From JACDAN01 sp963842235 (lineage in GTDB: Bacteria; Actinomycetota; Thermoleophilia; Gaiellales; Gaiellaceae): a DNA stretch of 64,000 nt. A program made the translations under genes and the position numbers. The notes below the pieces were generated by a model. The model ran no database searches. It saw only the letters and a program-made list of their open reading frames with translations, and had not been told where the DNA came from. The stretch's first letter is position 1; the number at the start of each line of letters is the position of its first letter. This document shows positions 1-10,842 of this stretch, piece by piece. Location of the stretch: contig CAWJFT010000001.1 of NCBI GenBank assembly GCA_963842235.1, positions 1,364,001-1,428,000 on the forward strand, written 5' to 3'.

Positions 1-473
1 GTCTCTGACTCGACCGGAATGGCCGTGACCGAGGCGGAGAAGACGCTGCCGTCGTGCCTCCGCTGCTCCATGACCTCGTCGGTGAGTCGTTCTCCGCTCC
101 GGAACGACTCGGGCTCGACGAGGAGATCGGCGAGCGGACGACCGACGATCTCGCTGCTCGGATACCCGTACAGCGCCTCCGCGCCCGGGCTCCACGCTGC
201 GATCGCGCCGTCGCCGTCGATGCGCAGGATCGCCTCGGTGGCGGCTTCCTCGACGCTTTCGAGCCGGCTCTCTGCGAGTCGATGCGCTCGGGACTTGTCC
301 AGCAGTAGGGTCGCCAGCCACCCCGCCGCTGCTCCCGCGACAAGCCAGAGAGGGATCGCGATCAGCGCGGCAAGCCAGTCCTTTGCGACGAAGAGCAGGG
401 TCAGCAGCCAGCCGACGGCCGCTGCGGCGAACGCGATGATGAAAAGGCGAGTGGGCGACTGAATGCGGTGCAG
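1..473 (-). CDS. PAS-domain membrane sensor protein, N-terminal part (cut by window edge)
   Basis: The gene runs off the left edge, so only about 157 N-terminal residues are visible. Two hydrophobic segments (about residues 10-28 and 32-54) form a membrane hairpin. They are followed by a PAS fold with the motif YGYPSSEIVGR and the usual 'RRHDGSVF' end of the core. Such proteins are normally sensor kinases or diguanylate cyclases; the output domain lies outside the window and cannot be named. No ATG, GTG or TTG occurs in frame between the stop at 612-614 and the first membrane segment, so the start is taken as the CTG at 473. The DUF2384-type gene lies just upstream on the same strand. Confidence 0.75.
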   Translation of the reverse strand, partial: MHRIQSPTRLFIIAFAAAAVGWLLTLLFVAKDWLAALIAIPLWLVAGAAAGWLATLLLDKSRAHRLAESRLESVEEAATEAILRIDGDGAIAAWSPGAEALYGYPSSEIVGRPLADLLVEPESFRSGERLTDEVMEQRRHDGSVFSASVTAIPVESE

Positions 474-616
474 GTGAGCCTTCTTCGACGTACGTGCGGC
501 GGTTCCCAGAGTGAAGCACGTCCTGCCGCCGGATTGCCAGTTGCCGGTCGCGGTCAGAGCGCAGCGATCTCCGCTGGGCGGGCGGCAGCTCGATGCGGCG
601 CGGCCGCCGGCCTAGT

Positions 617-892
617 TCATGCAAAGGAGTCCGCGCGCTCCGCGCGGATCACTCGCATGACCTCATCCGATCGTCCGGCGCGGATCAGGTCGATGGGTCG
701 CCGGTCACCGAGAAGCGGGTTGAGGCCCCACAGCCACGAACGGGCGGCATCGGCCTCATAGACGCGGAGCAGGTCCGACCAGACACGCTCGAGGAGATCG
801 ATTTGAGAGCGGTAGCGCGACACCTTCTGTGCGCTGAATCGTAAGGGTCCGGCTACTGCCTCCCGCGGCTCGAAGCCGTCTGTACTCTCCAA
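617..892 (-). CDS. MbcA/ParS/Xre antitoxin-like protein (DUF2384-type)
   Basis: A 91-residue protein whose C-terminal half carries the pattern of the toxin-binding domain of ParS/MbcA/Xre antitoxins: a Trp-rich helix 'SWLWGLNPLLGDRRP' followed by 'DLIRAGRSDEVMRVI'. In known systems this domain wraps a RES-domain NAD-degrading toxin. No RES, COOH-NFN or other toxin-sized gene lies next to it. Its neighbours are a VOC gene (divergent) and the PAS sensor downstream. There is no recognisable helix-turn-helix in the N-terminal 45 residues. The start is TTG with a GGGG-type ribosome binding site. It may be an orphan antitoxin or a housekeeping member of the family. Confidence 0.7.
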   Translation of the reverse strand: MESTDGFEPREAVAGPLRFSAQKVSRYRSQIDLLERVWSDLLRVYEADAARSWLWGLNPLLGDRRPIDLIRAGRSDEVMRVIRAERADSFA

Positions 893-918
893 ACGACCCC
901 TACCAACGGAGGTAAGGA

Positions 919-1398
919 ATGGCGGTACAGCCGATTCCCGAGGGTTACAACACCCTCAGCCCCTCCCTCGCCGTCGACAACGCGTCGGAGGCGATCGAGT
1001 TCTACAAGAAGGCGTTCGGCGCCACGGAGCGCGGGCGCATGCCCGGTCCGAACGACACGATCGCGCATGCGGAGCTCGCGATCGGAGACTCGATCTTGAT
1101 GCTCTCCGATCCGTTCCCGCAGTCCAGCGTCAAGCCGCCGAAGGAGATCGGCGGGACGACCGTCAACCTGTTCATGTACGTCGACGACGTTGACGCCGTC
1201 GTCCAGCAGGCGGTCGACGCCGGCGCGACGATCTCGATGCCGGTCGACGACCAGTTCTGGGGCGATCGCTTCGGGACGGTCACCGATCCCTTCGGTCACT
1301 CCTGGGGGATTGCGACCCACGTCGAGGACATCTCGCCGGAAGAGATGGCCGAGCGCGGCAAGGCCGCGATGGCCCAGATGGCCGAGACGACCACTTAG
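919..1398 (+). CDS. VOC family (PhnB/glyoxalase-like) protein
   Basis: A 159-residue vicinal-oxygen-chelate protein of the PhnB/YdeI type. It has paired beta-alpha-beta-beta-beta halves: 'SLAVDNASEAIEFYKKAFG' in the first, and 'MYVDDVDAVVQQAVDAGAT' ending 'DPFGHSWGIATHVED' in the second. The PhnB-like branch is typically found in uncharacterised bacterial proteins of 140-160 residues, and the substrate cannot be inferred. A strong ribosome binding site (GGAGGTAAGGA) precedes the ATG. It stands alone on the plus strand and converges with the XdhC gene, whose stop lies 8 bases away. Confidence 0.85.
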   Translation: MAVQPIPEGYNTLSPSLAVDNASEAIEFYKKAFGATERGRMPGPNDTIAHAELAIGDSILMLSDPFPQSSVKPPKEIGGTTVNLFMYVDDVDAVVQQAVDAGATISMPVDDQFWGDRFGTVTDPFGHSWGIATHVEDISPEEMAERGKAAMAQMAETTT

Positions 1399-1405
1399 GG
1401 CGCTT

Positions 1406-2426
1406 TCAGGGGCCGCCGGCTGCGGCGCCGGCGGCCTCGACCGCCTCCTGCTTCCGCTTCTTGCGGAAGGTGCCGACGACCTCCGCGGCGACGGCGATCG
1501 CAACTTCCTCCGGCGTGCGAGACCCGATGTCGAGACCGATCGGCGCCTTCACGCGCGCGAGCTGCCTCGTCGGTCACGCCCTCGGCCTTGAGCCGCTCGG
1601 TGCGCGTTTCGTTCGTCCGCCTGCTGCCCATCGCGCCGATGTAGCCGGCGGGCGTCTCCAGCGCGACCTTCAGCAGCGGGACGTCGAACTTGTGGTCGTG
1701 GGTAAGGACGCAGATCACCGTCCGCTCGTCCACCGGCGCCTGGGAGAGAAAGCGGTCGGGCCACTCGACGACGAGCTCGTCCACGTCGGGGAAGCGCTCC
1801 CTCGTCGCGAACCTCGCCCGCGCGTCGCAGATCGTGACCCGGTAGCCGAGGAAGCGGCCGACCTGCGCGACGGCGGCGGCGTGGTCGACGGCGCCGAAGA
1901 CGTACATGTCCGGCCGCGGCGCGAACGAGTTGACGAAGAGCTCGCCGTCGTCGGTCTCCATGATCGCGGTCTCGCCGCGCGCCAAGAGCTCACCGCTGGC
2001 CCCATCGCCGCTCGAGACGAGCCGCTTTGCGCCGATTCGCGGTCCCGAGATCGCCACTTCCAGCGCGATCGGACGCTCCTCGCGAAACGCCTCGGCGAGC
2101 GGCGAGAGCATCGTCTCGTCGAGGGTGTCGACGAAGATGTGCACCGTCCCACCGCAGGGCAGGCCGACCTCGAAGGCCTCGTCGTCGGCGATCCCATAGG
2201 TGCGGAGACGCGGCGCGCCTCCGGCGAGCACCTCGCGCGCCTCCTCGTAGACGGCGGGCTCGACGCAGCCGCCGGTGACCGATCCGGCCACCTCCCCACG
2301 CTCGGAGACGGCGAGCATCGCGCCTGGGTCGCGCGGCGCGGAGCGCTCGGTTTTGACGACCGTCGCGGTGGCGACCCGCAGGCCCTCCCCCGTCCAGCGC
2401 TCGAGTGTGTCGAGGATTTCTTTCAC
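1406..2426 (-). CDS. XdhC family molybdenum cofactor insertion protein (one-base frameshift)
   Basis: XdhC/CoxI-family proteins bind molybdopterin cofactor and help sulfurate and insert it into molybdenum hydroxylases. The N-terminal XdhC domain shows 'GSVTGGCVEPAVYEEAREVL' and 'YGIADDEAFEVGLPCGG'. The C-terminal Rossmann domain shows 'YVFGAVDHAAAVAQVGRFLG' and 'GYIGAMGSRRTNETR'. The last 50 residues move to another frame: removing one G near 1564 (GAGGCAG to GAGCAG) restores '..EQLARVKAPIGLDIGSRTPEE..' and a stop at 1406, giving 339 residues, a normal length. The start is taken at a GTG (2426). It is divergent from the cox operon and shares its control region. Confidence 0.88.
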
Positions 2427-2547
2427 AGCCGCAGCGAGAAACGGTAGCGCGCCGGGCGACTTCGACAGAACCAAAGCGATGCGGAGCCCGTAGGGAAAGG
2501 CGTATCCTCGCCACCGGCACGGTTCCTGCGGACATGGAGGGCGCCTC

Positions 2548-3411
2548 ATGTACCCGGCCAGCTTCGAATACTTCGCGCCGACGACACTCGACGAGGCGCT
2601 GGGCCTCCTCCAGGAGCACGGCGAAGACGCGAAAGTCCTCGCGGGTGGGCAGAGCCTGATCCCGCTGATGAAGCTTCGCTTCGCGGCGCCCCGGGTGATC
2701 GTCGACATCAACGGCCTCTCCGAGCTCGGCCAGCTCGAGCAGGAGGACGGCGGACTCCGCATCGGCGCGCTCGTGCGCCACAAGGCCTGTGAGAAATCCG
2801 AGCTGCTGCAGGGGCGCTACGGGACGCTCGGCGACGCCGCGCCGATGATCTCGGATCCCATCGTCCGCAACCTCGGCAGCGTCGGCGGCTCCCTGGCACA
2901 CGCCGATCCCCAGGGCGACTGGGGCTCGGTGATGCTCGCGATGCGCGCCGAGATCACCGCGCAGGGGCCGAACGGCACGCGCACGATCCCGATCGACGAG
3001 TTCTTCCAGGGGCCCTTCACGACGGTGCTGGAGCCGACCGAGATCCTCACCGAGGTGCGGATCGCCGACTCGGGAACGCGCGCCGGCGGCTCCTACCTCA
3101 AGCTGGAGCGCAAGGTCGGAGACTTCGCGACCGTCGGCGTCGCAGTCCACGTCGCATTCGCGAACGGCTCCGTGGACAAGGCCGGAATCGCCCTGACCGG
3201 GGTCGGTCCCATAAACCTCCGCGCCGAAGCCGCGGAGCAGGCGCTGGCAGGTCGCGCGCTCGACGACCAGGCGATCGGGGAAGCCGCGCGGCTCGCAGCC
3301 GAGGCGGCTCAGCCGCGCACCGACCTCCGCGGCACCGAGGCGTACAAGCGCAACGTCGTGCGCGTGTTCACCGAGCGAGGGCTCCGGAAGGCTGCGGAGG
3401 TGGCGCGATGA
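2548..3411 (+). CDS. coxM: Aerobic CO dehydrogenase, medium FAD-binding subunit
   Basis: The FAD subunit passes electrons from the iron-sulfur subunit of the molybdenum CO dehydrogenase to the respiratory chain. It has 287 residues, the normal length. The FAD pyrophosphate motif AGGQSLIPLMKLR is at residues 32-44 and the second FAD motif NLGSVGGSLAHAD at about 108-120. The C-terminal third is the CO_deh_flav_C domain. The ATG follows a GGAGGG ribosome binding site. It is the first gene of an overlapping operon, and its stop overlaps the start of the zinc-ribbon gene by 4 bases. The adjacent form I coxL supports the CO dehydrogenase assignment over other xanthine-oxidase-family enzymes. Confidence 0.93.
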   Translation: MYPASFEYFAPTTLDEALGLLQEHGEDAKVLAGGQSLIPLMKLRFAAPRVIVDINGLSELGQLEQEDGGLRIGALVRHKACEKSELLQGRYGTLGDAAPMISDPIVRNLGSVGGSLAHADPQGDWGSVMLAMRAEITAQGPNGTRTIPIDEFFQGPFTTVLEPTEILTEVRIADSGTRAGGSYLKLERKVGDFATVGVAVHVAFANGSVDKAGIALTGVGPINLRAEAAEQALAGRALDDQAIGEAARLAAEAAQPRTDLRGTEAYKRNVVRVFTERGLRKAAEVAR

Positions 3412-3663
3412 ACTGTCCGAACTGCGGCCAGCCGCTGCAGGAGGCGGGTCAGCACGCGGTCGTGCCGAGCGCCGAAGTCATCGACTGCCCGAACTGCGGC
3501 GCGCGGGTGAACCTGCAGACCGGACAGCTCGAACAGGGCGTCTCACCGGAGGGCCGCGCCGAGGAACAGGGCGGCGCGCCGATCCCGGAGCGGGCTCCGG
3601 ACACGTTTGCCGGCGAGACCACTCTCGAGGGCGTGATGGAAGAGATCGAGGACAAGGAGCAGC

Positions 3664-3674
<11 letters not shown>
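3408..3674 (+). CDS. Small zinc-ribbon protein inside the cox operon
   Basis: An 88-residue protein with two CPNC knuckles (residues 3-6 and 27-30), the arrangement of a four-cysteine zinc ribbon. It is followed by an acidic tail with little hydrophobic content. No catalytic domain is recognisable. It overlaps coxM by 4 bases at its start and coxS by 11 bases at its end, so it is translated as part of the cox operon. Canonical coxMSL operons carry no gene here. It might be a small structural or assembly factor for the complex, or a metal or redox chaperone; this is inference from position only. Confidence 0.8.
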
Positions 3675-6513
<2,839 letters not shown>

Positions 6514-6517
<4 letters not shown>

Positions 6518-7340
6518 ACGTGCTCGCCGAAGCCGGCCGGCTCGCTGCCGAGGGTAGGCCGTTCGCGCTCGCGACGGTCGTGAACGTGGAGCGGCCGGCG
6601 TCGGCGAAGACGAGGCGACCACGCGGTCGTCACGCCCGACGGCCTGCTCCACGGGTGGGTCGGCGGCGCCTGTACCGAGCCGACCGTCATCCGCGAAGCG
6701 TTGGCGGCGCTCGCCGACGGCGAGGCCCGCGTTGTGCGCGTCCAGGGCGGCTGTGAGTCGGAAGGCACAATCGAGGTGCTCGTGGAACCGCAGGTGCCTG
6801 CGCCTCTTCTGGCCGTGATCGGGGACAGTCCCTCCGCGCGGACCCTCGGCGAGCTTGCTCGGGCGATCGGCTGGCGCGTCTCGACGGAGCTAGGCCAGGG
6901 AGCCGACGCCGTCGTCGTCGCCTCGATGGGTCAGGCCGACGAGAACGCGCTGGAGGTGGCGCTTGCGGGCGAGGCCGGCTACGTCGGGTCTCGTGGCGAG
7001 CGCGAAGCGGGGCTCGGCCGTCCTCGTCGACCTGCGGAACCGCGGCCTCGACGAGGAGACGCTCGCCCGCATCCGCTGCCCGGCCGGCCTGGATCTCGGC
7101 CCCTCGAGCCAGGAGGAGATCGCGGTCGCGATCCTCGCGGAGCTCGTCGCCTGGCGCCACACCAAGCCGGGCTCGGCCGCCGAGCTCGTCGAGGCCGTCG
7201 ATCCGGTCTGCGGGATGACCGTCGCGATCGCCGGAGCACGCGAGACTGCGGTGCACGACGGCCGCACCTACTACTTCTGCGGCGCGGGCTGTCGCGCGCG
7301 CTTCGAGGCCGATCCCGCGCGCTATCTCGCGCCGGCGTGA
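6514..7340 (+). CDS. XdhC-type cofactor maturation protein fused to a YHS domain (two one-base frameshifts)
   Basis: After removal of two extra bases (near 6613 and in the GGG run at 6986-6988) this is a 274-residue protein. The first 215 residues are a short XdhC/CoxF-like protein ('GWVGGACTEPTVIREAL', then a Rossmann part with 'AGYVGLVASAKRG' and 'CPAGLDLGPSSQEEIAVAILAE'). The last about 45 residues are a YHS domain (VDPVCGM, then YYFCGAGCRARFEADPARYL), a treble-clef fold that usually binds metal such as Cu. Position after coxL matches coxF of the form I operon, whose product helps assemble the Mo-Cu centre. The YHS part is a plausible copper handler, which is inference. It overlaps coxL and coxG by four bases each. 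Confidence 0.85.
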
Positions 7341-8071
7341 AGCTCGAGAACTCCTTCGACGTCCCCGCCTCGCCCGAGGCGGCGTGGGATCTGCTCATGG
7401 ACGTCCCGCGCGTGATCCCGTGCATGCCGGGCGCCGAGCTCATCGAGACGATCGACGAGTCGCACTGGAAGGCCCGGATGAAGGTGAAGCTCGGGCCGAT
7501 CTCGCTGTCGTTCCTCACCGACGTCGAGCGCCAGGAGGCCGACGAGGCGGAGCGGCGAGTCGTCCTCGCGACGAAGGCGCGCGAGGAGCGCGGACGGGGC
7601 GCGGCCAGCGCGACGATCGAGTCGTCACTCGTGTCGGACGGCGACCGGACGCAGGTGACGACGGTGACCGATCTGGCGCTGACCGGGATGGCGGCCCAGT
7701 TCGGCCGCGGCCTGATCCAGGACGTCACCGCGCAGCTCCTGGACAGCTTCGCCTACTGCCTCGAGCAGCAGCTCCAGACGGAGCCGGGCAACCCGTCGGA
7801 GGCGGCTGAGCCCATCCAGCCGCGCCCGGTGTCCGGCCTCGCGGTCGGTGCCGCCGCGATGCGGAGCATGGTCGGCCGGCACAAGCGGCTCACCGCGGCG
7901 CTCTGGGCGACGTTCTTCTTCCTCTATCTGTGGCTCGGGATGCTGGCCATCGGCGTCTCGGGACCCGCGGCGTTCATCTTCTCGGCGTTGCTCGGCGCCG
8001 CGATCTACCTCTTCATCTGGATCGGCCTCGACGACGACCCGGCGCGCAATCCGTGGGCCCGTAGCCGCTGA
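7337..8071 (+). CDS. coxG: CoxG-type SRPBCC protein with C-terminal membrane anchor
   Basis: A 244-residue protein. Residues 1-150 form a START/SRPBCC fold of the CoxG family ('FDVPASPEAAWDLLMDVPRVIPCMPGAEL', split here between the first two secondary elements). Residues 185-235 contain two hydrophobic helices ('ATFFFLYLWLGMLAI' and 'IFSALLGAAIYLFIWIGL'). CoxG is thought to tether CO dehydrogenase to the membrane so that it can feed electrons to quinone. The membrane anchor in this copy fits that role. The GTG start overlaps the preceding stop (GTGA), and a short gap separates it from coxD. Confidence 0.88.
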   Translation: MKLENSFDVPASPEAAWDLLMDVPRVIPCMPGAELIETIDESHWKARMKVKLGPISLSFLTDVERQEADEAERRVVLATKAREERGRGAASATIESSLVSDGDRTQVTTVTDLALTGMAAQFGRGLIQDVTAQLLDSFAYCLEQQLQTEPGNPSEAAEPIQPRPVSGLAVGAAAMRSMVGRHKRLTAALWATFFFLYLWLGMLAIGVSGPAAFIFSALLGAAIYLFIWIGLDDDPARNPWARSR

Positions 8072-8088
8072 CCCATACGATTTTCCGA

Positions 8089-8955
8089 ATGTTTGGTTCC
8101 GTTGACGAGGTCGAACAGGCGCTCGCCCGCGAGTCCTATCTGCCCGACCGCGGGCTGGCGACGGCGATCTTTCTCGCCCTGGCCATGCGCCGCCCACTCC
8201 TGCTCGAAGGCGAGGCCGGGGTCGGGAAGACCGAGGTCGGGAAGACGCTCTCCCGCGTCCTCGACGCAGAGCTGATCCGGCTCCAGTGCCACGAGGGCAT
8301 CGATGCCTCGCAGGCGCTCTACGAGTGGGACTACGCGCGGCAGCTTCTCTATGCGCGGGCGCTGCAGGCCGGGGAGGTCGAGCCTGACGAGCGGGTCGCG
8401 GAGCTGTACGGCGCCGACTTCCTCGTCGAGCGGCCGCTGCTTCGGGCGATCCGCTCGGGCGCCGGGGCGGTGCTCCTCATCGACGAGCTCGACCGGGCCG
8501 ACGACGAGTTCGAGGCGTTCCTGCTCGAGGTGCTCTCGGACTTCTCCGTCACCGTCCCCGAGCTCGGGACGATCACCGCTGAGGAGCCGCCGGCCGTCGT
8601 CATTACGTCGAACCGCACGCGGGAGCTGCACGACGCGCTCAAACGGCGGTGCCTCTACCACTGGATCGACTTCCCGGACCTGGATCGTGAGGTAGCGATC
8701 ATCCGACTGCGCGCGCCGGCCGTCTCGGAGCCGTTGGCGCGCTCGGTCGCCCAGGCCGTGGCTCAGCTGCGCGGCCTCGACTTGGTCAAGCTGCCCGGCG
8801 CGGCTGAGGCGATCGACTGGGCGCAGGCGCTCGCGCACCTGGGCGCGGAGTCGGTGGACGGGGAGGCGGCCCGCGAAACGCTCGGCTGGGTGGTCAAGAA
8901 CCGCGAGGACCTCGCCCGGGTCGAGCCCGTCCTGCCCGAGCTCCTCCGTGACTGA
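8089..8955 (+). CDS. coxD: MoxR-family AAA+ ATPase for CO dehydrogenase maturation
   Basis: A 288-residue AAA+ ATPase of the MoxR family. Walker A GEAGVGKT is at residues 41-48, Walker B 'VLLIDELDRAD' at about 128-138, and sensor 1 at 'VVITSNRTRELHDALKRRC'. In form I operons, CoxD is needed to build the Mo-Cu-S centre of an already folded enzyme. It normally pairs with the VWA protein CoxE, which here follows with an 8-base overlap. The length agrees with the family. Confidence 0.92.
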   Translation: MFGSVDEVEQALARESYLPDRGLATAIFLALAMRRPLLLEGEAGVGKTEVGKTLSRVLDAELIRLQCHEGIDASQALYEWDYARQLLYARALQAGEVEPDERVAELYGADFLVERPLLRAIRSGAGAVLLIDELDRADDEFEAFLLEVLSDFSVTVPELGTITAEEPPAVVITSNRTRELHDALKRRCLYHWIDFPDLDREVAIIRLRAPAVSEPLARSVAQAVAQLRGLDLVKLPGAAEAIDWAQALAHLGAESVDGEAARETLGWVVKNREDLARVEPVLPELLRD

Positions 8956-9982
8956 CAGCGTCGGCGCCCTGACCGCCTTCGGGCGGGCCCTCCGAGCGGA
9001 AGGGATTCCCGTCGGCACCGGGCGGATCGCCTCGTTCTGCCGTGCGGCGGCGCTGCTCTCACCTAGTGACCTCTACTGGGCGGGGCGTGCGACGCTCCTC
9101 GGACGCCGCGAACAGGTTCCGGTTTACGACCGGGTCTTCTCGGCGTTCTTCGGCGGCGAAGAGACCACGTCGCGTCCGAGGCCTCCGCGCGCACCGATCG
9201 TCATCGAGGAAGAGCTTGCGCTCGCGAGTCCTATCGAGCTGCTCCGGCAGAAAAGCTTCTCGCGGTGCTCACGCGAGGAGCTCGAGCAGCTCGCGGTGCT
9301 GCTGGCGCAAATCCGGCTTGCCGTCCCGACGCGGCGCACTCGCCGTCTCACGCCCGCGCGCTCAGGGGCTCCGGACCTGCGGCGGACGCTGCGCCGCTCG
9401 TTTCGGACCGGCGGTGAGCCGCTCGAACGGCGCTTTCGCGCTCGGCGACGGCGACGGCGACGGCTCGTCCTCGTCCTCGACGTGTCCGGCTCGATGGCGG
9501 ACTACTCACGGGCGCTGCTGGTCTTCGCGCACGCCGCCCTGCGCGCCGACCGGCGCTGGGAGGCGTTCTGCTTCGGCACGCGGCTGACGCGGGTGACGCG
9601 CGCGCTCGCCGTCTCCCGGCCGGACGAGGCGCTCGAACGCGCGGCCGCAGAGGTCGTCGACTGGAACGGCGGCACGCGGATCGGCGAGTGCCTGAAGCAG
9701 CTACTCGACGAGTACGGGCACCGCGGGCTCGTTCGCGGCGCCGTCGTCGTCCTTTGCTCGGACGGACTCGAGATCGGCGATCCGGAGCTCCTCGCGGAGC
9801 AAATGGCCCGGCTGTCGCGGCTCGCCTACCGCGTGATCTGGCTCAACCCGCTGAAGGGCGACGCGGCGTACGAGCCCCTCGCCCGCGGCATGCAGGCGGC
9901 GCTGCCGTACGTCGACGTCTTCGCCGCCGGGCACAACCTGGCGAGCCTCGAGGAACTCGGCGCCGAACTGCCGCTCGCCTAG
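8948..9982 (+). CDS. coxE: CoxE-type VWA-domain protein
   Basis: A 344-residue CoxE-family protein. The N-terminal 165 residues are the helical CoxE region, and the C-terminal half is a von Willebrand factor A domain with an intact metal-ion-dependent adhesion site (DVSGSM at 178-183, then 'WNGGTRIGECL' and 'CSDGLEIGD'). It works with the MoxR ATPase CoxD in cofactor maturation. The GTG start overlaps coxD. The stop codon lies within CTAG and shares three bases with the stop of the convergent form II coxM, so the two cox clusters meet with no spacer and no visible terminator. Confidence 0.9.
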   Translation: MTDSVGALTAFGRALRAEGIPVGTGRIASFCRAAALLSPSDLYWAGRATLLGRREQVPVYDRVFSAFFGGEETTSRPRPPRAPIVIEEELALASPIELLRQKSFSRCSREELEQLAVLLAQIRLAVPTRRTRRLTPARSGAPDLRRTLRRSFRTGGEPLERRFRARRRRRRRLVLVLDVSGSMADYSRALLVFAHAALRADRRWEAFCFGTRLTRVTRALAVSRPDEALERAAAEVVDWNGGTRIGECLKQLLDEYGHRGLVRGAVVVLCSDGLEIGDPELLAEQMARLSRLAYRVIWLNPLKGDAAYEPLARGMQAALPYVDVFAAGHNLASLEELGAELPLA

Positions 9983-10842
9983 GCCGCTCGCTCGAACGCT
10001 TCGGTCAGCGCTCTCGCCGCCAGCACCTTCGCCAGGTGCGTGCGGTACTCGCCCGACGCGTAGGCGTCGCCCATCGCGTGCGGAATCGCCTCCGCCACCT
10101 TGCCGGCGGCTGCCGCGATCGCCTCTTCTGAGCCGGGCCCGCCGACGAGTGACTCGGCAGCCGCGGTCGCATGCACCGGCGGCGACGTCACGCCGCCGAT
10201 CGTCAGCCGAGCCGCCGTGCAGTTGCCGCCCTCGACGGTGACGACGGCGGCCACTCCGACGATCGTGTACCCCGAGGCGGGATGGCGGTGTTTGATGTAG
10301 GCCGCGCCCGTGGTGCCAGGCACCTTGACCGAAGTAACGAGCTCGCCCGGGTCGAGCGCGGTCTCGAAGATGCCGCGGAAGAAGTCGTCGGCGCCGATCT
10401 CGCGTTCGCCGTCCTTCCCCGTGGCAGTGATCGTTCCGCCCAGCGCCTTCAGCACCGTCGGATAGTCGGCGCCTGGATCCGCGTGCGCGACGCTGCCGCC
10501 GACCGTGCCGCAGTTCCGTACTTGACGGTCGCCGATCCGGCCCGCGGTCTCGGGCAGCACCGGCGCGATTCCGATTGCAACCTCGGAGCCCGCAAGGGCG
10601 CTATGCGTGGCAAGCGCCCCCACTTTGAGCCCGCCGTTCGAGGCCGAGATCTCGTCGAGGCCCGGAATGCGGCTCAGGTCGACGAGCGCCGTCGGCATCG
10701 CCAGCCGCAGCTTCATCATCGGGAGCAGGCTGTGGCCGCCGGCGAGCGGCCGCGCCTCCTCATCCGAGCCCAGGAGGGAGATCGCCTCGTCGAGGCTCGT
10801 TGGCTGGTGGTACTCGAACTCGGCGGGACGCATCGTGTACAT
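9979..10842 (-). CDS. Form II CO dehydrogenase-like FAD-binding subunit
   Basis: A 287-residue FAD subunit paralogous to the coxM above. The motif AGGHSLLPMMKLR replaces AGGQSLIPLMKLR, and 'NCGTVGGSVAHADPGADYP' provides the second FAD contact. It is the last gene of a leftward coxS-coxL-coxM set (S-L-M order, typical of form II and other xanthine-oxidase-family enzymes). Its ATG overlaps the stop of the large subunit in TGATG. The substrate of form II enzymes is not settled; CO oxidation has been shown for only a few. Confidence 0.9.
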   Translation of the reverse strand: MYTMRPAEFEYHQPTSLDEAISLLGSDEEARPLAGGHSLLPMMKLRLAMPTALVDLSRIPGLDEISASNGGLKVGALATHSALAGSEVAIGIAPVLPETAGRIGDRQVRNCGTVGGSVAHADPGADYPTVLKALGGTITATGKDGEREIGADDFFRGIFETALDPGELVTSVKVPGTTGAAYIKHRHPASGYTIVGVAAVVTVEGGNCTAARLTIGGVTSPPVHATAAAESLVGGPGSEEAIAAAAGKVAEAIPHAMGDAYASGEYRTHLAKVLAARALTEAFERAA

